Shown here: one piece after another, positions 10,599-19,318 of the stretch
How positions within the stretch are numbered: the stretch's first letter is position 1
Layout: each line of letters starts with the position of its first letter
The notes under the pieces: generated by a model
Seen by the model: the letters and a program-made list of their open reading frames with translations, nothing else
Database searches by the model: none
What the model was told of the DNA's origin: nothing
Program-made: the position numbers and the translations under genes
From: Verrucomicrobiota bacterium
GTDB taxonomy: Bacteria; Verrucomicrobiota; Verrucomicrobiia; Limisphaerales; AAA164-E04
Length of the DNA: 34,702 bases
NCBI GenBank assembly: GCA_027619545.1
Contig: JAQCFT010000009.1
Span: 1-34,702, forward strand
Direction: 5' to 3'

Positions 10599-11837
10599 TC
10601 AGAGCTGCGAGGGGTGAGTCATGAGTTCGCTAATGCGCGTTAAAAGACGCCCGGCAGCGCCCCCATCCAGCACCCGGTGATCGAAGCTCAAAGTGAGTTG
10701 GGATTCTGTCACCGGCACAAAACTTGACGTGGGTTCATCCCAGAAGGGAACCTTTCGTCCCGCTCCCATGCCCAACACCAACGTTTGTTCGGGAAGGGGA
10801 ATGGGCGTGGCCCAGGTCAGGCCGAACGTCCCGAAATTGGTGACCGTGGCGATCGAACTGCCTGTTGCGTTGGGTGGCAGTTTTCTGAGTCTCGCCGATG
10901 TTACCAGGTTGTTATAGGTTTCCACCATGTTGGTGACAGAGGTTTTATCGGCATGACGAATGACCGGAACCAGCACTCCGTCCTCGGCTTCCACAGCAAA
11001 CCCAATGTCAATCGATGTTGGATGCGCGATTTTGTTGCCGATCAATCTGCCTGCAGTGGCACTGTTTTCCGAAAGAGCGATGGCCAGTGCCCGGATCGCA
11101 AAAAGTGCAGGCCCGGGTTTGGGATTGAGCTTGGCGCGGTGGGACAATAGTGCATCCATTCTGACCGGAGTACCCACGGTGGCCAGCGGACGTGTCCAAC
11201 TGCGGCGCATGGCGTCCGCTACCGCCACCCTCATTGAAGAGGCTTGTGTGAGTCGAGTCTGCTCAAGTTGGGTGAGGAATTTCTCAAAATCCTGAATAGT
11301 CAGCCGTCCCCCGGCACCACTTCCGGCAATTCCCGCCAGATCCGCTTCTCTCAATCCCAATTCATACATGCGCGCTTTCATTCGGGGAGACATGTATTGC
11401 GCCCCTACAAAGTGAGCCGGTACTGGCAGACCTTTGATGGTGGGCTTCACCACCGAGAACGAACTTTCACCGCCCGTCGGCGTCGATGCGGACTGGTTTG
11501 AGAAGGGTTGTTCCGCGTGTTGTGCGGATGAAAGTACTTTCGATGTCTCTGGAGGTATGGAATTTTCAGGCTTGGAGGATGTCTGTTCGGACGAGGCCTC
11601 ACTACGTACCTGGCCAAGAACATCGCCGACCGCGTAACTTTCCCCGATTTCAACGGTGTACGCGTCAATGAATCCATCGCAGGGAGCGGTGACATTCATC
11701 GTGGCTTTCTGGGTTTCCACCTCGATGATGTCCTGACCTGCGGTAACGCTTTCGCCCTGGTGGACAAGCAGGTCGATGATCGTCGCTTCCGCGATGGACT
11801 CTCCCAGTTGAGGCATGATGATGGGGGTTAAAGACAT
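10599..11837 (-). CDS. 2-oxo acid dehydrogenase complex E2 (lipoyl acyltransferase)
   Basis: E2 moves the acyl group from E1 to coenzyme A and forms the core of the complex. The ATG at 11837 starts a 412-residue protein with MPQLGESIAEA; earlier in-frame codons lie inside the E1beta gene and are not used. Domains in order: one lipoyl domain (1-78) with the lipoylated lysine at K44 in VETQKAT, an Ala/Ser/Glu-rich hinge (80-130), a peripheral subunit-binding domain (about 149-188, with GSGAGGRLTIQDFEKFL), and the acyltransferase domain (200-412) with the active-site DHRVLDGG (H387, D391). It follows E1beta by 34 bases. Whether the substrate is pyruvate, acetoin or a branched-chain oxo acid cannot be settled by eye; pyruvate is most likely. 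No E3 gene lies nearby. Confidence 0.93.
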   Translation of the reverse strand: MSLTPIIMPQLGESIAEATIIDLLVHQGESVTAGQDIIEVETQKATMNVTAPCDGFIDAYTVEIGESYAVGDVLGQVRSEASSEQTSSKPENSIPPETSKVLSSAQHAEQPFSNQSASTPTGGESSFSVVKPTIKGLPVPAHFVGAQYMSPRMKARMYELGLREADLAGIAGSGAGGRLTIQDFEKFLTQLEQTRLTQASSMRVAVADAMRRSWTRPLATVGTPVRMDALLSHRAKLNPKPGPALFAIRALAIALSENSATAGRLIGNKIAHPTSIDIGFAVEAEDGVLVPVIRHADKTSVTNMVETYNNLVTSARLRKLPPNATGSSIATVTNFGTFGLTWATPIPLPEQTLVLGMGAGRKVPFWDEPTSSFVPVTESQLTLSFDHRVLDGGAAGRLLTRISELMTHPSQL

Positions 11838-11871
11838 AGGCTTTCGATGATTGATGAGATGTCGTTCAAAG

Positions 11872-12837
11872 TTAAATTCTGAGCAGGTGACGTGAAGCTG
11901 CAATGATGCTCTGTGCTGTGGGGCGATGGACCGACCATAGCCTTGGATGATAGGGGATCGGGGTATCTTTGGCGTTGATCCGCTGGGGGGGGGCATCCAG
12001 CAGATTGAATCCTTCCGCCACCACTCGGCTGATAACCTCCGCATTGACACCTCCCCAGGGCCATTCCTCCGCCACACACAACAATCTTCCCGTGCGTGCC
12101 ACGGATGCAATGATGGTGTCTGTGTCGATGGGTTTGACAGTCCGCAAATCGACCACTTCGATTTGAATGCCGTCTTGCGCCATCTCTTTGGCGGCTTCGA
12201 GACACTCATGCACCATGGCGCTATAAGTGACAATGGTCATGTCCCTGCCTTCGCGCGCAATACGTGCCTTGCCGATTGGCAGGGCTTCCTGTGGCAGGGA
12301 TTTTGCCTTGAGATGGAAATAAAGATACTTGTGCTCGCAGAAAACTACCGGATCGTCCAGCGTCACTGATTCAATCAACATGCTGTAGGCATCTTCAACC
12401 GTCGCAGGTGTGCAGACAATGAGTCCGGGGAAATGGGCGTATATGGATTCGAGACATTGGCTGTGAAAGGGGCCGCCTCCTGAAGTGCCTCCGCTGGGCA
12501 ATCTTAATGTGATCGGGCATGGCACTTCGGTTCGCCAGAACAAGGTGGCAGCCTGGTTGACCATTTGATTGAACCCAACTGTCGAAAAATCTGCGAATTG
12601 AACCTCGATGATGGGGCGAAGCCCCTCGATGGCTGCCCCGACGGCGGAACCAATCATGGCGTCTTCGCTGATGGGAGCGTCGATGACCCGGCCTGGAAAT
12701 TCGGTTGCCAGGTTTTTCGTCGCCTTGAACGCTCCGCCGAATGCTCCCACATCCTGACCGTAAATATAAACTCTGGGGTCGTTCTTCAGCAGGTAGGCTT
12801 GCGCTTCCCGGATGGCTTCTAAGTAGGTGATGCTCAT
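11872..12837 (-). CDS. 2-oxo acid dehydrogenase E1 beta subunit
   Basis: This 321-residue protein is the beta chain of the thiamine-dependent E1 heterotetramer that decarboxylates the 2-oxo acid. The transketolase pyrimidine-binding domain (about 1-175) opens with ITYLEAIREAQAYLLKNDPRVYIYGQDVG and contains the active-site region ISEDAMIGSAVGAAIEGLRPIIEVQFADF. The transketolase C-terminal domain (about 190-315) has DLRTVKPID, VAEEWPWGGVNAEV and DAPPQRINAKDTPIPY. A run of nine G on the plus strand (11985-11993) codes for Ala-Pro-Pro and is in frame, so the gene is intact. It sits 31 bases after E1alpha and 34 before E2. It lacks a Shine-Dalgarno sequence. Like thiC at the other end of the window, it depends on thiamine pyrophosphate. 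Confidence 0.94.
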   Translation of the reverse strand: MSITYLEAIREAQAYLLKNDPRVYIYGQDVGAFGGAFKATKNLATEFPGRVIDAPISEDAMIGSAVGAAIEGLRPIIEVQFADFSTVGFNQMVNQAATLFWRTEVPCPITLRLPSGGTSGGGPFHSQCLESIYAHFPGLIVCTPATVEDAYSMLIESVTLDDPVVFCEHKYLYFHLKAKSLPQEALPIGKARIAREGRDMTIVTYSAMVHECLEAAKEMAQDGIQIEVVDLRTVKPIDTDTIIASVARTGRLLCVAEEWPWGGVNAEVISRVVAEGFNLLDAPPQRINAKDTPIPYHPRLWSVHRPTAQSIIAASRHLLRI

Positions 12838-12868
12838 TGGATGATCTTGATGGAACCGCTCAGGGCCT

Positions 12869-13876
12869 TCATTTGGCGATCCCGTTGGCCTGTTCGTTCA
12901 GTTCGCGTGTTGCCAGAGGGTTCCAGCTGTGGGTGTAAGGATCCGGACCACCTTCCTGTTTGACAATGGAGATGGAATGATTGATGTCTTTCTGGGTGGA
13001 GGTTTCCCACTCCTGCAGTTCCTGATCCGAAAATCCGTGTTGGGAAGTCATCAGCGTTCGAGCCAGTTCCATGCAGTCCTTTCCAACGTTTGATTGCTTC
13101 ATGTCATCGGTGACATAATGGGCGTCATCATGTTCTCCATGGCCGCACAAGCGAAGGAGTTCGGCCACGATCAACTGAGGTCCTTCTCCTTCTCGTGCCT
13201 TTCGAGCGGCTGATTGCAGTGTGTTCCAGCAACTCTCGAGATCCGTTCCATCCACTTCATGAGCGGTGACCCCGTATCCGACAGCTTTGTCGGTCAGCTT
13301 CTTGCAGGCAAACTGCATCGTAGTGGGGGTGGAATAGGCATATTGATTATTGGCAACCACCAGCAACAGGGGAAGTTTTTCGATGGCAGCCTGATTCAAT
13401 GCTTCATGAAATGCGCCGGTGGATGTTGCGCCTTCACCGATGCAAGCAGCACCCATAAAGCCGGATTCACCTTTCATGCGTTTGGCCATCAGGGCTCCGT
13501 TGACCACGGAAATGGAGGCTCCCAGATGACTGATCATGGCCATGCATCCTTCCCTTGGGCGCCCTCGATGGACATTGCCGTCCCTGGCGCGCATGGGGCC
13601 CAGGGGCGAGCCAAGGCAGTTTCGCAGCGCATCCAGCACCGTTTCGCCGAACGCCAGACGTCCGGCCCCGTCGCGAATCAACGGGGCATAGATGTCCCCT
13701 TTACGAAGGGCCATGCCGACCGACACGCTGAGAGCTTCCTGTCCTTTTCCTAAAAATACGCCCCCAAATATGTCTCCCGCACGATAGAGTTGGGCGAGTC
13801 TTTCGTCCAACTTTCTTGCTGTCAACATGTAGCGATAAGCTTGCTCGATTGTTTCCCTGTTTAGTTCCTGATTCAT
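12869..13876 (-). CDS. 2-oxo acid dehydrogenase E1 alpha subunit
   Basis: This is the alpha chain of E1, 335 residues from the ATG at 13876; a GTG at 13903 would add nine residues. It has the E1alpha start (YRYMLTARKLDERLAQLYRAGDIFGGVFLGKGQEA), the HRGRPREGCMAMISHLGASI segment that corresponds to the usual H-G-G/MHI region, and the thiamine-pyrophosphate/magnesium motif GEGATSTGAFHEALN...NNQYA (about residues 147-179). GEG replaces the more common GDG; both carry an acidic metal ligand. It is the first gene of the E1alpha-E1beta-E2 operon. The 247-base gap upstream, shared with a divergent gene, must hold its promoter, but I see no convincing box. The complex would supply acetyl-CoA if the substrate is pyruvate. 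Confidence 0.93.
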   Translation of the reverse strand: MNQELNRETIEQAYRYMLTARKLDERLAQLYRAGDIFGGVFLGKGQEALSVSVGMALRKGDIYAPLIRDGAGRLAFGETVLDALRNCLGSPLGPMRARDGNVHRGRPREGCMAMISHLGASISVVNGALMAKRMKGESGFMGAACIGEGATSTGAFHEALNQAAIEKLPLLLVVANNQYAYSTPTTMQFACKKLTDKAVGYGVTAHEVDGTDLESCWNTLQSAARKAREGEGPQLIVAELLRLCGHGEHDDAHYVTDDMKQSNVGKDCMELARTLMTSQHGFSDQELQEWETSTQKDINHSISIVKQEGGPDPYTHSWNPLATRELNEQANGIAK

Positions 13877-14123
13877 TCGAGATATCCCGTGCTCGTAAAG
13901 CACGCTATTTCCCTGATACTAATTGCCCGAGTCTGCCGGTGGCAATGGTTTATATTTTTCCATGGCCTGGCAAAAAAGTTGCATCGTTTTTCATTTTTGC
14001 GAGAAATCTCCAAAAAAATTGAACCAAATCCTCTTTGCGGGCGTCCACATGCATATCGCCGGGAGCTTGGCCGTGTGAGTAAATGCGACTTGCCTCCCGA
14101 TCATCGCAACGTAGACTGAAGCC

Positions 14124-15056
14124 ATGTTGAAAAGAATTGGAATCATTGGTGCACTCGTTCTGGGAGCTGTTTTCGGTCTCCAGGCACAAGTTGAGGTGTC
14201 ACTGGAGTTCAAAAAGGATTTCTTCCTCGCTCATGAGGAAATGATCGCCGAAGTTAAAATTATCAATTTCTCCGGTAGAACACTAACCTTCGGTCAGGAT
14301 CAGGACTGGCTCCAATTCACCGTGGAATCACGCAATGAGTTTCCAGTGGAAAAAAGCGGCGATCTGGATATCGTTGAAACTTTTGAAGTCCCGAATGCCA
14401 GCCGTGGTATTCGGCGTGTGCATCTCGTTCCAACCTATAAAATTGACAAGCCGGGGCGTTACCGGATTACTGCGTTTGTCAGCGTTCCCGAATTGAACAT
14501 GACCAAGGCAACGCCTCCGGTGGAAATCGGATTGCTCTCAGCCTCTGTGATTTGGGAGCGACCTGTGGGGGTGGTCATCAATGAAGCAGACCCTTCAGCC
14601 CCTATTTCCGTCCGTAAATATTTTCTCATGCGGGCGGTAAATGAAAAAAGCATCGATCTTTATGTCAAAGTCACCGATCAGTACGAAAAGGACATCTTCG
14701 GAGTGTATACTTTGGGAAACATTGTCAGTTTTGGGGAACCGGAGCGTCAGGTCGATCGATTCAGCAATCTGCATGTGCTCATGCAAAACGGCGCCCGCAC
14801 CTTTCGCTATACGATTGTCAAGCCGGATGGAAAAGTATTGCTCCGGCAGAAGTGGGCCTATTCCAACACGCGTCCGCAACTTTCCCTGGGGAACGATGGC
14901 TTGATTCAGGTGAAGGGAGGGGTCCGCCAAGCCAGTTTTGAAGATATTCCCACTCCCGAACAGATTAATGAAGTGCGGGAACGCAACGCTGACCCTGTCG
15001 CTGCGCCTCAATCCGGCTCCGCGGAATTAACCCAGAACAATCCGGAAAAGGAATAA
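14124..15056 (+). CDS. Exported hypothetical protein
   Basis: I do not recognise a characterised family. The 310-residue product has a clear Sec signal (MLKRIGIIGALVLGAVFG, cleavage likely after LQA near residue 21). The mature part is beta-rich with a CARDB- or immunoglobulin-like first domain: VEVSLEFKKDFFLAHEEM, KIINFSGRTLTFGQ, and a RGIRRVHLVPTYKIDKPGRYRI strand that resembles intracellular-protease-inhibitor-like or CARDB folds. A second half contains NEKSIDLYVKVTD and repeated aromatic strands. The end (residues about 285-310) is low-complexity and rich in E, N, P and S. It looks like a conserved verrucomicrobial envelope protein. It is monocistronic, divergent from E1alpha and convergent with the HAD gene. 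No Shine-Dalgarno sequence precedes the ATG. Confidence 0.75.
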   Translation: MLKRIGIIGALVLGAVFGLQAQVEVSLEFKKDFFLAHEEMIAEVKIINFSGRTLTFGQDQDWLQFTVESRNEFPVEKSGDLDIVETFEVPNASRGIRRVHLVPTYKIDKPGRYRITAFVSVPELNMTKATPPVEIGLLSASVIWERPVGVVINEADPSAPISVRKYFLMRAVNEKSIDLYVKVTDQYEKDIFGVYTLGNIVSFGEPERQVDRFSNLHVLMQNGARTFRYTIVKPDGKVLLRQKWAYSNTRPQLSLGNDGLIQVKGGVRQASFEDIPTPEQINEVRERNADPVAAPQSGSAELTQNNPEKE

Positions 15057-15161
15057 TCTGCCCTTGTTGGGTTAAAAAGAACTCACCTTTCCGCAGTGGG
15101 GGTGATGCTGAAAGGGCGCCACGGGGTAAAGGATCTTGCTCTTAAGCGTGGCACTCGATCA

Positions 15162-15710
15162 CTACCCCACCATCATCACGGTCTGATTCTGATGGAGGAA
15201 GCATATCTTGTCCGCGATGTCTTCCAAAGTCTCCATCAGGTAATCCCGATGACCATTTCCAATCCAGGGTGAATTTAACATCAAAGAGACGCACCCCATC
15301 GAATGAGCGGCGGCTGCGTCCTGCCACTTGTCACTGACCACATAGGAGTGATCCATATCAATGCGGTATTGATGTTCCAACTCTTTGAAAAGTCCGGTGT
15401 TAGGTTTTGCACAGGGGCAGGGATCCGAGGTTTCGTGAGGGCATATCAGCACATCGTCAATCTTCAACCTGGCTCGCATGATTTGATGCATGCGCTCCAA
15501 TTCTCTCCGATCCAAGTCACCTGTCGCCAGCATGGGTTGATGGGTGGTGACAAAAATTTTGAGGTTCAACGACCTCAGTTTTGAGATGAATGGAATGACC
15601 TCCGGATTGATCTGAAACTCCTCAACACATGTCGGAGGCACGGGCTTGCTTTGCCCCAACGGATATCGATTGACAATACCATCCCTTTCTAAGAAGACCG
15701 CAGATTTCAT
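15162..15710 (-). CDS. HAD-IIIA hydrolase, GmhB-like, with altered nucleophile motif
   Basis: The ATG at 15710 gives a 182-residue protein of the size of D-glycero-D-manno-heptose 1,7-bisphosphate phosphatase (GmhB) and histidinol-phosphatase relatives; a TTG at 15749 would add 13 residues. HAD motif I reads FLERDGIVN (residues 6-14), so the nucleophile Asp of DxD is replaced by Glu (E8) while D10 remains. Motif II is VTTHQP (T55), motif III includes K102 in AKPNTG, and motif IV is SDKWQD (D127, D131). The GmhB-type zinc loop is present: C90, H92, C98, C100 in CPHETSDPCPC. In family members the enzyme removes a phosphate from sugars used for lipopolysaccharide or glycoprotein precursors. With Glu at the nucleophile position, activity is uncertain. 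No sugar-nucleotide genes are adjacent. Confidence 0.83.
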   Translation of the reverse strand: MKSAVFLERDGIVNRYPLGQSKPVPPTCVEEFQINPEVIPFISKLRSLNLKIFVTTHQPMLATGDLDRRELERMHQIMRARLKIDDVLICPHETSDPCPCAKPNTGLFKELEHQYRIDMDHSYVVSDKWQDAAAAHSMGCVSLMLNSPWIGNGHRDYLMETLEDIADKICFLHQNQTVMMVG

Positions 15711-15848
15711 ACAAGATATCAAGTTAGCAGGATAATTGCCGTTTTTCAAAAATAAGAATCATATTTCTCCGTTTACATGTAATCGGAATCACACTGATGT
15801 TGAATTGTTTCGAAATTTATTCCTTAACGTGACAATTTGACGCAAAGA

Positions 15849-15878
15849 AAAGCCCGGATTCAACGGAATCCGGGCTTT
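15849..15878 (-). terminator. Rho-independent terminator of the Gfo/Idh/MocA gene
   Basis: A perfect 13-base inverted repeat (AAAGCCCGGATTC / GAATCCGGGCTTT) with a four-base loop lies 50 bases after the stop codon of the minus-strand oxidoreductase gene. On the minus strand the stem is followed by CTTTTCTTT, an acceptable U tract. It would also insulate the downstream HAD gene. Confidence 0.85.
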
Positions 15879-15928
15879 ACATGTCCAAAGGTTGGCTGAT
15901 ACAGCCGTTGGTTTGCGATTATTTATGC

Positions 15929-17275
15929 TTATGCAAATGGATGCTCCCAAGGGGCTCGATATACGCGTGCCAGACGCTTGTTCGCTTCCGCATCGTTGAG
16001 AATGGTTCCGGTCTTCGGATCCCATTTCAATTGTCTGCCCAGTTCCATGGACAGATTGGCCAGTATACAGGCCGTTGTGGAAATGTAACCTTGTTCAATA
16101 TCCGCGACAGGTTTGCCACGTGTGGCAATGGCGTTGAGGAAGTCCAGCATGTGACCGCGCACCGCCGGTGCGACATGGCGTTCGAGATCTTTCTCGGTTC
16201 GATCTTCCGGGTATTCATCCAATTCCATGACTACATTCTGATGAACAGGTGATGCACCGCGTGCACTCGGAATGAAATCGTAGCTGTTTACGCTCATTTT
16301 CAGCGTTCCCTTGTCGCCATACAGGAAAGCTGCCCAAGGATAAGCCGGGTCTGGTGCATGTCCCCAGGTGCGGTGTTGCCAGACGACCTGGAGATCCTTG
16401 AAATCAAACGTTGCGGTCTGGGTGTCCGAGATGTTGGCTTTTGCCTGTTTGCCCACAAGAATGCCGCCGGATGAATTCACCGTCTCGGGCCAACCTAGAT
16501 CGAGCATCCAGCGGACCGTATCCAGCATGTGGATACACATATCTCCGATGATGCCGTTGCCGTATTCCATGAACGACCTCCAACCGCGCTGGTGCACGAT
16601 GTTGTTGTAGGGACGCATCGGGGCGGGTCCCGTCCACATTTCGTAATCCAGGTTGGCCGGCGGCGCCATGTCGGGAGGGTTGGAACCGTTGCGCATATGA
16701 TAATAGCAACAGATCTCGGCATGGGCGATGTTGCCCAGTATGCCGGTGTCGACAAATTTTTTCTTTGCCTCGATCAAATGGGGCGTGCTGCGGCGTTGTG
16801 TTCCCACCTGCACCACTCGACCATACTGTCTTGCGGCTTTGAGCATGGCCTGACCTTCGCGAACATCGACGCTGATGGGTTTCTGGACATAGACATCCGC
16901 TCCGGCTTTGACGGCTTCAATCATGTTGAGCGCATGCCAATGATCCGGAGTTCCGATCAGGACAATGTCGAGATCCTTCTCCGCCAGCATCTCACGATAA
17001 TCGGCAAAGAGTCGTGGTTTTTTACCGGATTTTTGGCGCTCGGCAACAATGTCCGCAGCGCCCGCCAACAGATCTTTGTCCACGTCACACAAGGATACCA
17101 CTTCAACCGGCGCTACCTGAATCAGGCGCAACAGGTCGACTTTTCCGTACCATCCGGTGCCAATGAGGCCGACTCGTTTGGGTTTTCCGTTGACGAGTTC
17201 CGCCAACGCATCCTGGTTGAGCGCAGTGGCTGCGAGCCCAGCGCTTCCTGTTTTGATAAATTCTCGTCGATTCAT
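15929..17275 (-). CDS. Tat-exported Gfo/Idh/MocA family oxidoreductase
   Basis: This is a 448-residue NAD(P)-dependent sugar oxidoreductase-like protein. I chose the ATG at 17275 because it opens a twin-arginine signal (NRREFIKTGSAGLAATALN) and has the best Shine-Dalgarno site in the window (AGGAGA, five bases upstream); an in-frame start at 17359 would bury the signal. The Rossmann domain follows: RVGLIGTGWYGK (about residues 35-45), CDVD after strand 2, LIGTPDHWHALNMIEA, and VYVQKPIS (131-135), where Q replaces the frequent E of the EKP motif. The C-terminal domain has GSFMEYG-like and GDMCIHMLDTVRWMLDLGWPE segments. Exported members are numerous in PVC bacteria and are linked to degradation of modified sugars; the substrate is unknown. 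The gene is monocistronic, ending in a strong terminator. Confidence 0.92.
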   Translation of the reverse strand: MNRREFIKTGSAGLAATALNQDALAELVNGKPKRVGLIGTGWYGKVDLLRLIQVAPVEVVSLCDVDKDLLAGAADIVAERQKSGKKPRLFADYREMLAEKDLDIVLIGTPDHWHALNMIEAVKAGADVYVQKPISVDVREGQAMLKAARQYGRVVQVGTQRRSTPHLIEAKKKFVDTGILGNIAHAEICCYYHMRNGSNPPDMAPPANLDYEMWTGPAPMRPYNNIVHQRGWRSFMEYGNGIIGDMCIHMLDTVRWMLDLGWPETVNSSGGILVGKQAKANISDTQTATFDFKDLQVVWQHRTWGHAPDPAYPWAAFLYGDKGTLKMSVNSYDFIPSARGASPVHQNVVMELDEYPEDRTEKDLERHVAPAVRGHMLDFLNAIATRGKPVADIEQGYISTTACILANLSMELGRQLKWDPKTGTILNDAEANKRLARVYRAPWEHPFA

Positions 17276-17280
17276 ATGTA

Positions 17281-17286
17281 TCTCCT
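17281..17286 (-). promoter_or_regulatory. Ribosome binding site of the Gfo/Idh/MocA gene
   Basis: AGGAGA on the minus strand lies five bases before the ATG at 17275 and fixes this start, giving the protein an N-terminal Tat signal. Such a site is rare in this window. Confidence 0.75.
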
Positions 17287-17467
17287 GAAATTGACCTGGT
17301 TTTGAAACACAAGTAGCCTGTGTTGGCTGTATCCAATCCGGATCCTTTGAAAGATCCAATTATCTCTGCATCCATAAGAATTGTCCAACTCAGAATGGAA
17401 TGAATGAATTTATCCAAGCATATCACTTGATGTTCCTTGAATCCGCAGGCATCTATTCCTACCTGTC

Positions 17468-19318
17468 ATGACCGAACACATTCTGGCCCAAATCACTTTG
17501 ATCCTCTTTCTGGGGATCGGTTCCCAATGGGTGGCTTGGCGAATGCGTCTGCCCTCCATCCTCATGTTGCTGGTTGCCGGATTCGTGGCGGGACCGGTGA
17601 CGCATCATCAGTGGATCGATCCTGATGCCATGTTTGGAGATGTGTTGATGCCGTTTGTTTCGGTGAGTGTGGGATTGATCATGTTTGAAGGAGGCTTGAC
17701 CCTGAAATTTCGCGAGCTGGATGACATCGGTCCCGTGGTGTTGCGTTTGGTCAGTCTGGGGGCTGCAGTCACCTGGGGGATGACCATTCTGCTGGCGCGT
17801 TTGTGTCTTGGCTGGGATTGGGCCTTGTGTGCTTTGCTGGGGGCAATTCTGGTTGTGACCGGTCCGACGGTGATCATGCCCTTGCTGCGTTTTCTACAGC
17901 CGAATCGTCAGGTGGCTTCGGCTCTCAAGTGGGAAGGCATCATGATTGATCCCGTTGGAGCCTTGCTCGCGTTGCTGGTCTTTGAATCCATTCATCATGG
18001 GATGGGGGAGCATGGTGTAACATGGCACCACTTCCCGCTGGCGGCGGCCTGGGGTTTTGGTAAGACATTGCTGGCAGGGGGGCTGACCGGCGGGGTGGGA
18101 GCGCTTTGGATTTATCATTTCTACAAACGACATTGGGTTCCGGAATACCTCCAGAGTCCCTTTGCCTTGATGGTGGCAGTGTTGGCTTTTGCCGGCGCCA
18201 ACTTTTTTCAGCATGAAGCGGGACTGCTCGCCACAACGGTCATGGGTTTGATCCTCGCGAATCAGAAGCACGTTGACATTCGGCACATATTGGAATTCAA
18301 GGAAAATCTGAGAGTGCTCCTGATATCCGTCTTGTTCATCGTTCTTTCGGCGCGCTTGCACCTTGAGGATTTTTCCGCTTTGCCTCTGGGGGGCGTGCTG
18401 TTGTTTTTGCTGGGACTTCTCCTGGTTGTTCGGCCAGCCACCGTTTGGTTGTCCTGTGCCGGTTCCAGCCTCAAAACGAGTGAGCGCTGGTTTCTATCAT
18501 GGATGGCTCCGCGTGGGATCGTGGCTGCGGCGGTGGCTTCCGTGTTTTCCATGCGCCTGGTGGAGGATGGTATGGCGGGGGCTGAACTGCTGACTCCGGT
18601 CATTTTCGTGGTAATCGTCGGAACGGTGCTTGTATATGGTTTGACTTCCCCTGCGGTTGCAAGGCGTTTGAATGTATCCAGTCCCGATCCGCAGGGAGTG
18701 TTGATCGCCGGTGCCCATGATTTGGGCCGGGGACTGGGGATGGCGCTTCAGAAGGAAGGATTCAAGGTGCTGATGGTGGACAACAATCGCCAACACATCA
18801 ATCAGGCACGCATGGATGGATTGCCGGTTCACTACGGCAGTATTTTGTCGGAGGACGCCTTTGATGAGTTGGATCTGGCGGGGATTGGTCGGTTTATTGC
18901 ATTGACTCCCAACCATCGTGTCAATTCGCTCGCAGCCATCCATTTTTCTGAAATGTTTGGTCGGACGGGAGTTTTTCAACTGCCGGATCATCCAGGGAAA
19001 TCGCAGCGCACCGAAAGTTTTTCCGAGGGGCTTCAGGGGCGAACACTGTTCAGCAAGGAAACCACTTACGAATGGTTTAACGAACGGCTCGGGGCGGGTT
19101 ACGTGATCAAACGAACGGCCATGACGGAGAATTTCGATTTCGAAGATTTTCGATCAGAGTATCAATCCGATGTCTGTCCGATGTTTGTGGTCACTGAAAA
19201 CAAGAAACTTCACATCATCACAACGGGCCAGGCCATCAAGCCGGGCAAAGGGCAAGTTTTGATCAGTCTGGTACCGGTGCTGAGTGATAAACAGCCTTCG
19301 AAGATCGATCAGGAATAG
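17468..19318 (+). CDS. Cation/proton antiporter (CPA1/NhaP-like) with RCK-type nucleotide-binding domain
   Basis: This 616-residue inner-membrane protein has about 12 hydrophobic segments over residues 1-395, then a soluble domain. Antiporter features include the LPSILMLLVAGFVAGP opening, VGLIMFEGGLTLKF, the unwound-helix region VVTGPTVIMPLLRFLQP and the GIMIDPVGALLALLVFES helix, whose Asp and neighbours correspond to the ion-binding core of CPA1 exchangers. From about residue 411, VLIAGAHDLGRGLGMAL begins a TrkA-N/RCK-like Rossmann fold, followed by VDNNRQHINQARMDGLPVHYGSI and IALTPNHRVNSLAAI, as in NhaP-type proteins gated by nucleotides. It would exchange Na+ or K+ for protons for pH or salt homeostasis; the ion is not predictable by eye. 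Its last 10 bases overlap the convergent bioD gene. Confidence 0.92.
   Translation: MTEHILAQITLILFLGIGSQWVAWRMRLPSILMLLVAGFVAGPVTHHQWIDPDAMFGDVLMPFVSVSVGLIMFEGGLTLKFRELDDIGPVVLRLVSLGAAVTWGMTILLARLCLGWDWALCALLGAILVVTGPTVIMPLLRFLQPNRQVASALKWEGIMIDPVGALLALLVFESIHHGMGEHGVTWHHFPLAAAWGFGKTLLAGGLTGGVGALWIYHFYKRHWVPEYLQSPFALMVAVLAFAGANFFQHEAGLLATTVMGLILANQKHVDIRHILEFKENLRVLLISVLFIVLSARLHLEDFSALPLGGVLLFLLGLLLVVRPATVWLSCAGSSLKTSERWFLSWMAPRGIVAAAVASVFSMRLVEDGMAGAELLTPVIFVVIVGTVLVYGLTSPAVARRLNVSSPDPQGVLIAGAHDLGRGLGMALQKEGFKVLMVDNNRQHINQARMDGLPVHYGSILSEDAFDELDLAGIGRFIALTPNHRVNSLAAIHFSEMFGRTGVFQLPDHPGKSQRTESFSEGLQGRTLFSKETTYEWFNERLGAGYVIKRTAMTENFDFEDFRSEYQSDVCPMFVVTENKKLHIITTGQAIKPGKGQVLISLVPVLSDKQPSKIDQE

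Noticed and set aside
11985-11993. Nine-G run in the E1beta gene as a possible frameshift site
   Set aside because: It encodes Ala-Pro-Pro in frame and the conserved C-terminus follows, so the gene is intact.
16529-17305. 258-codon plus-strand frame opposite the MocA oxidoreductase
   Set aside because: The minus-strand frame has a Tat signal, Rossmann fold and Shine-Dalgarno site; the plus frame has none of these.
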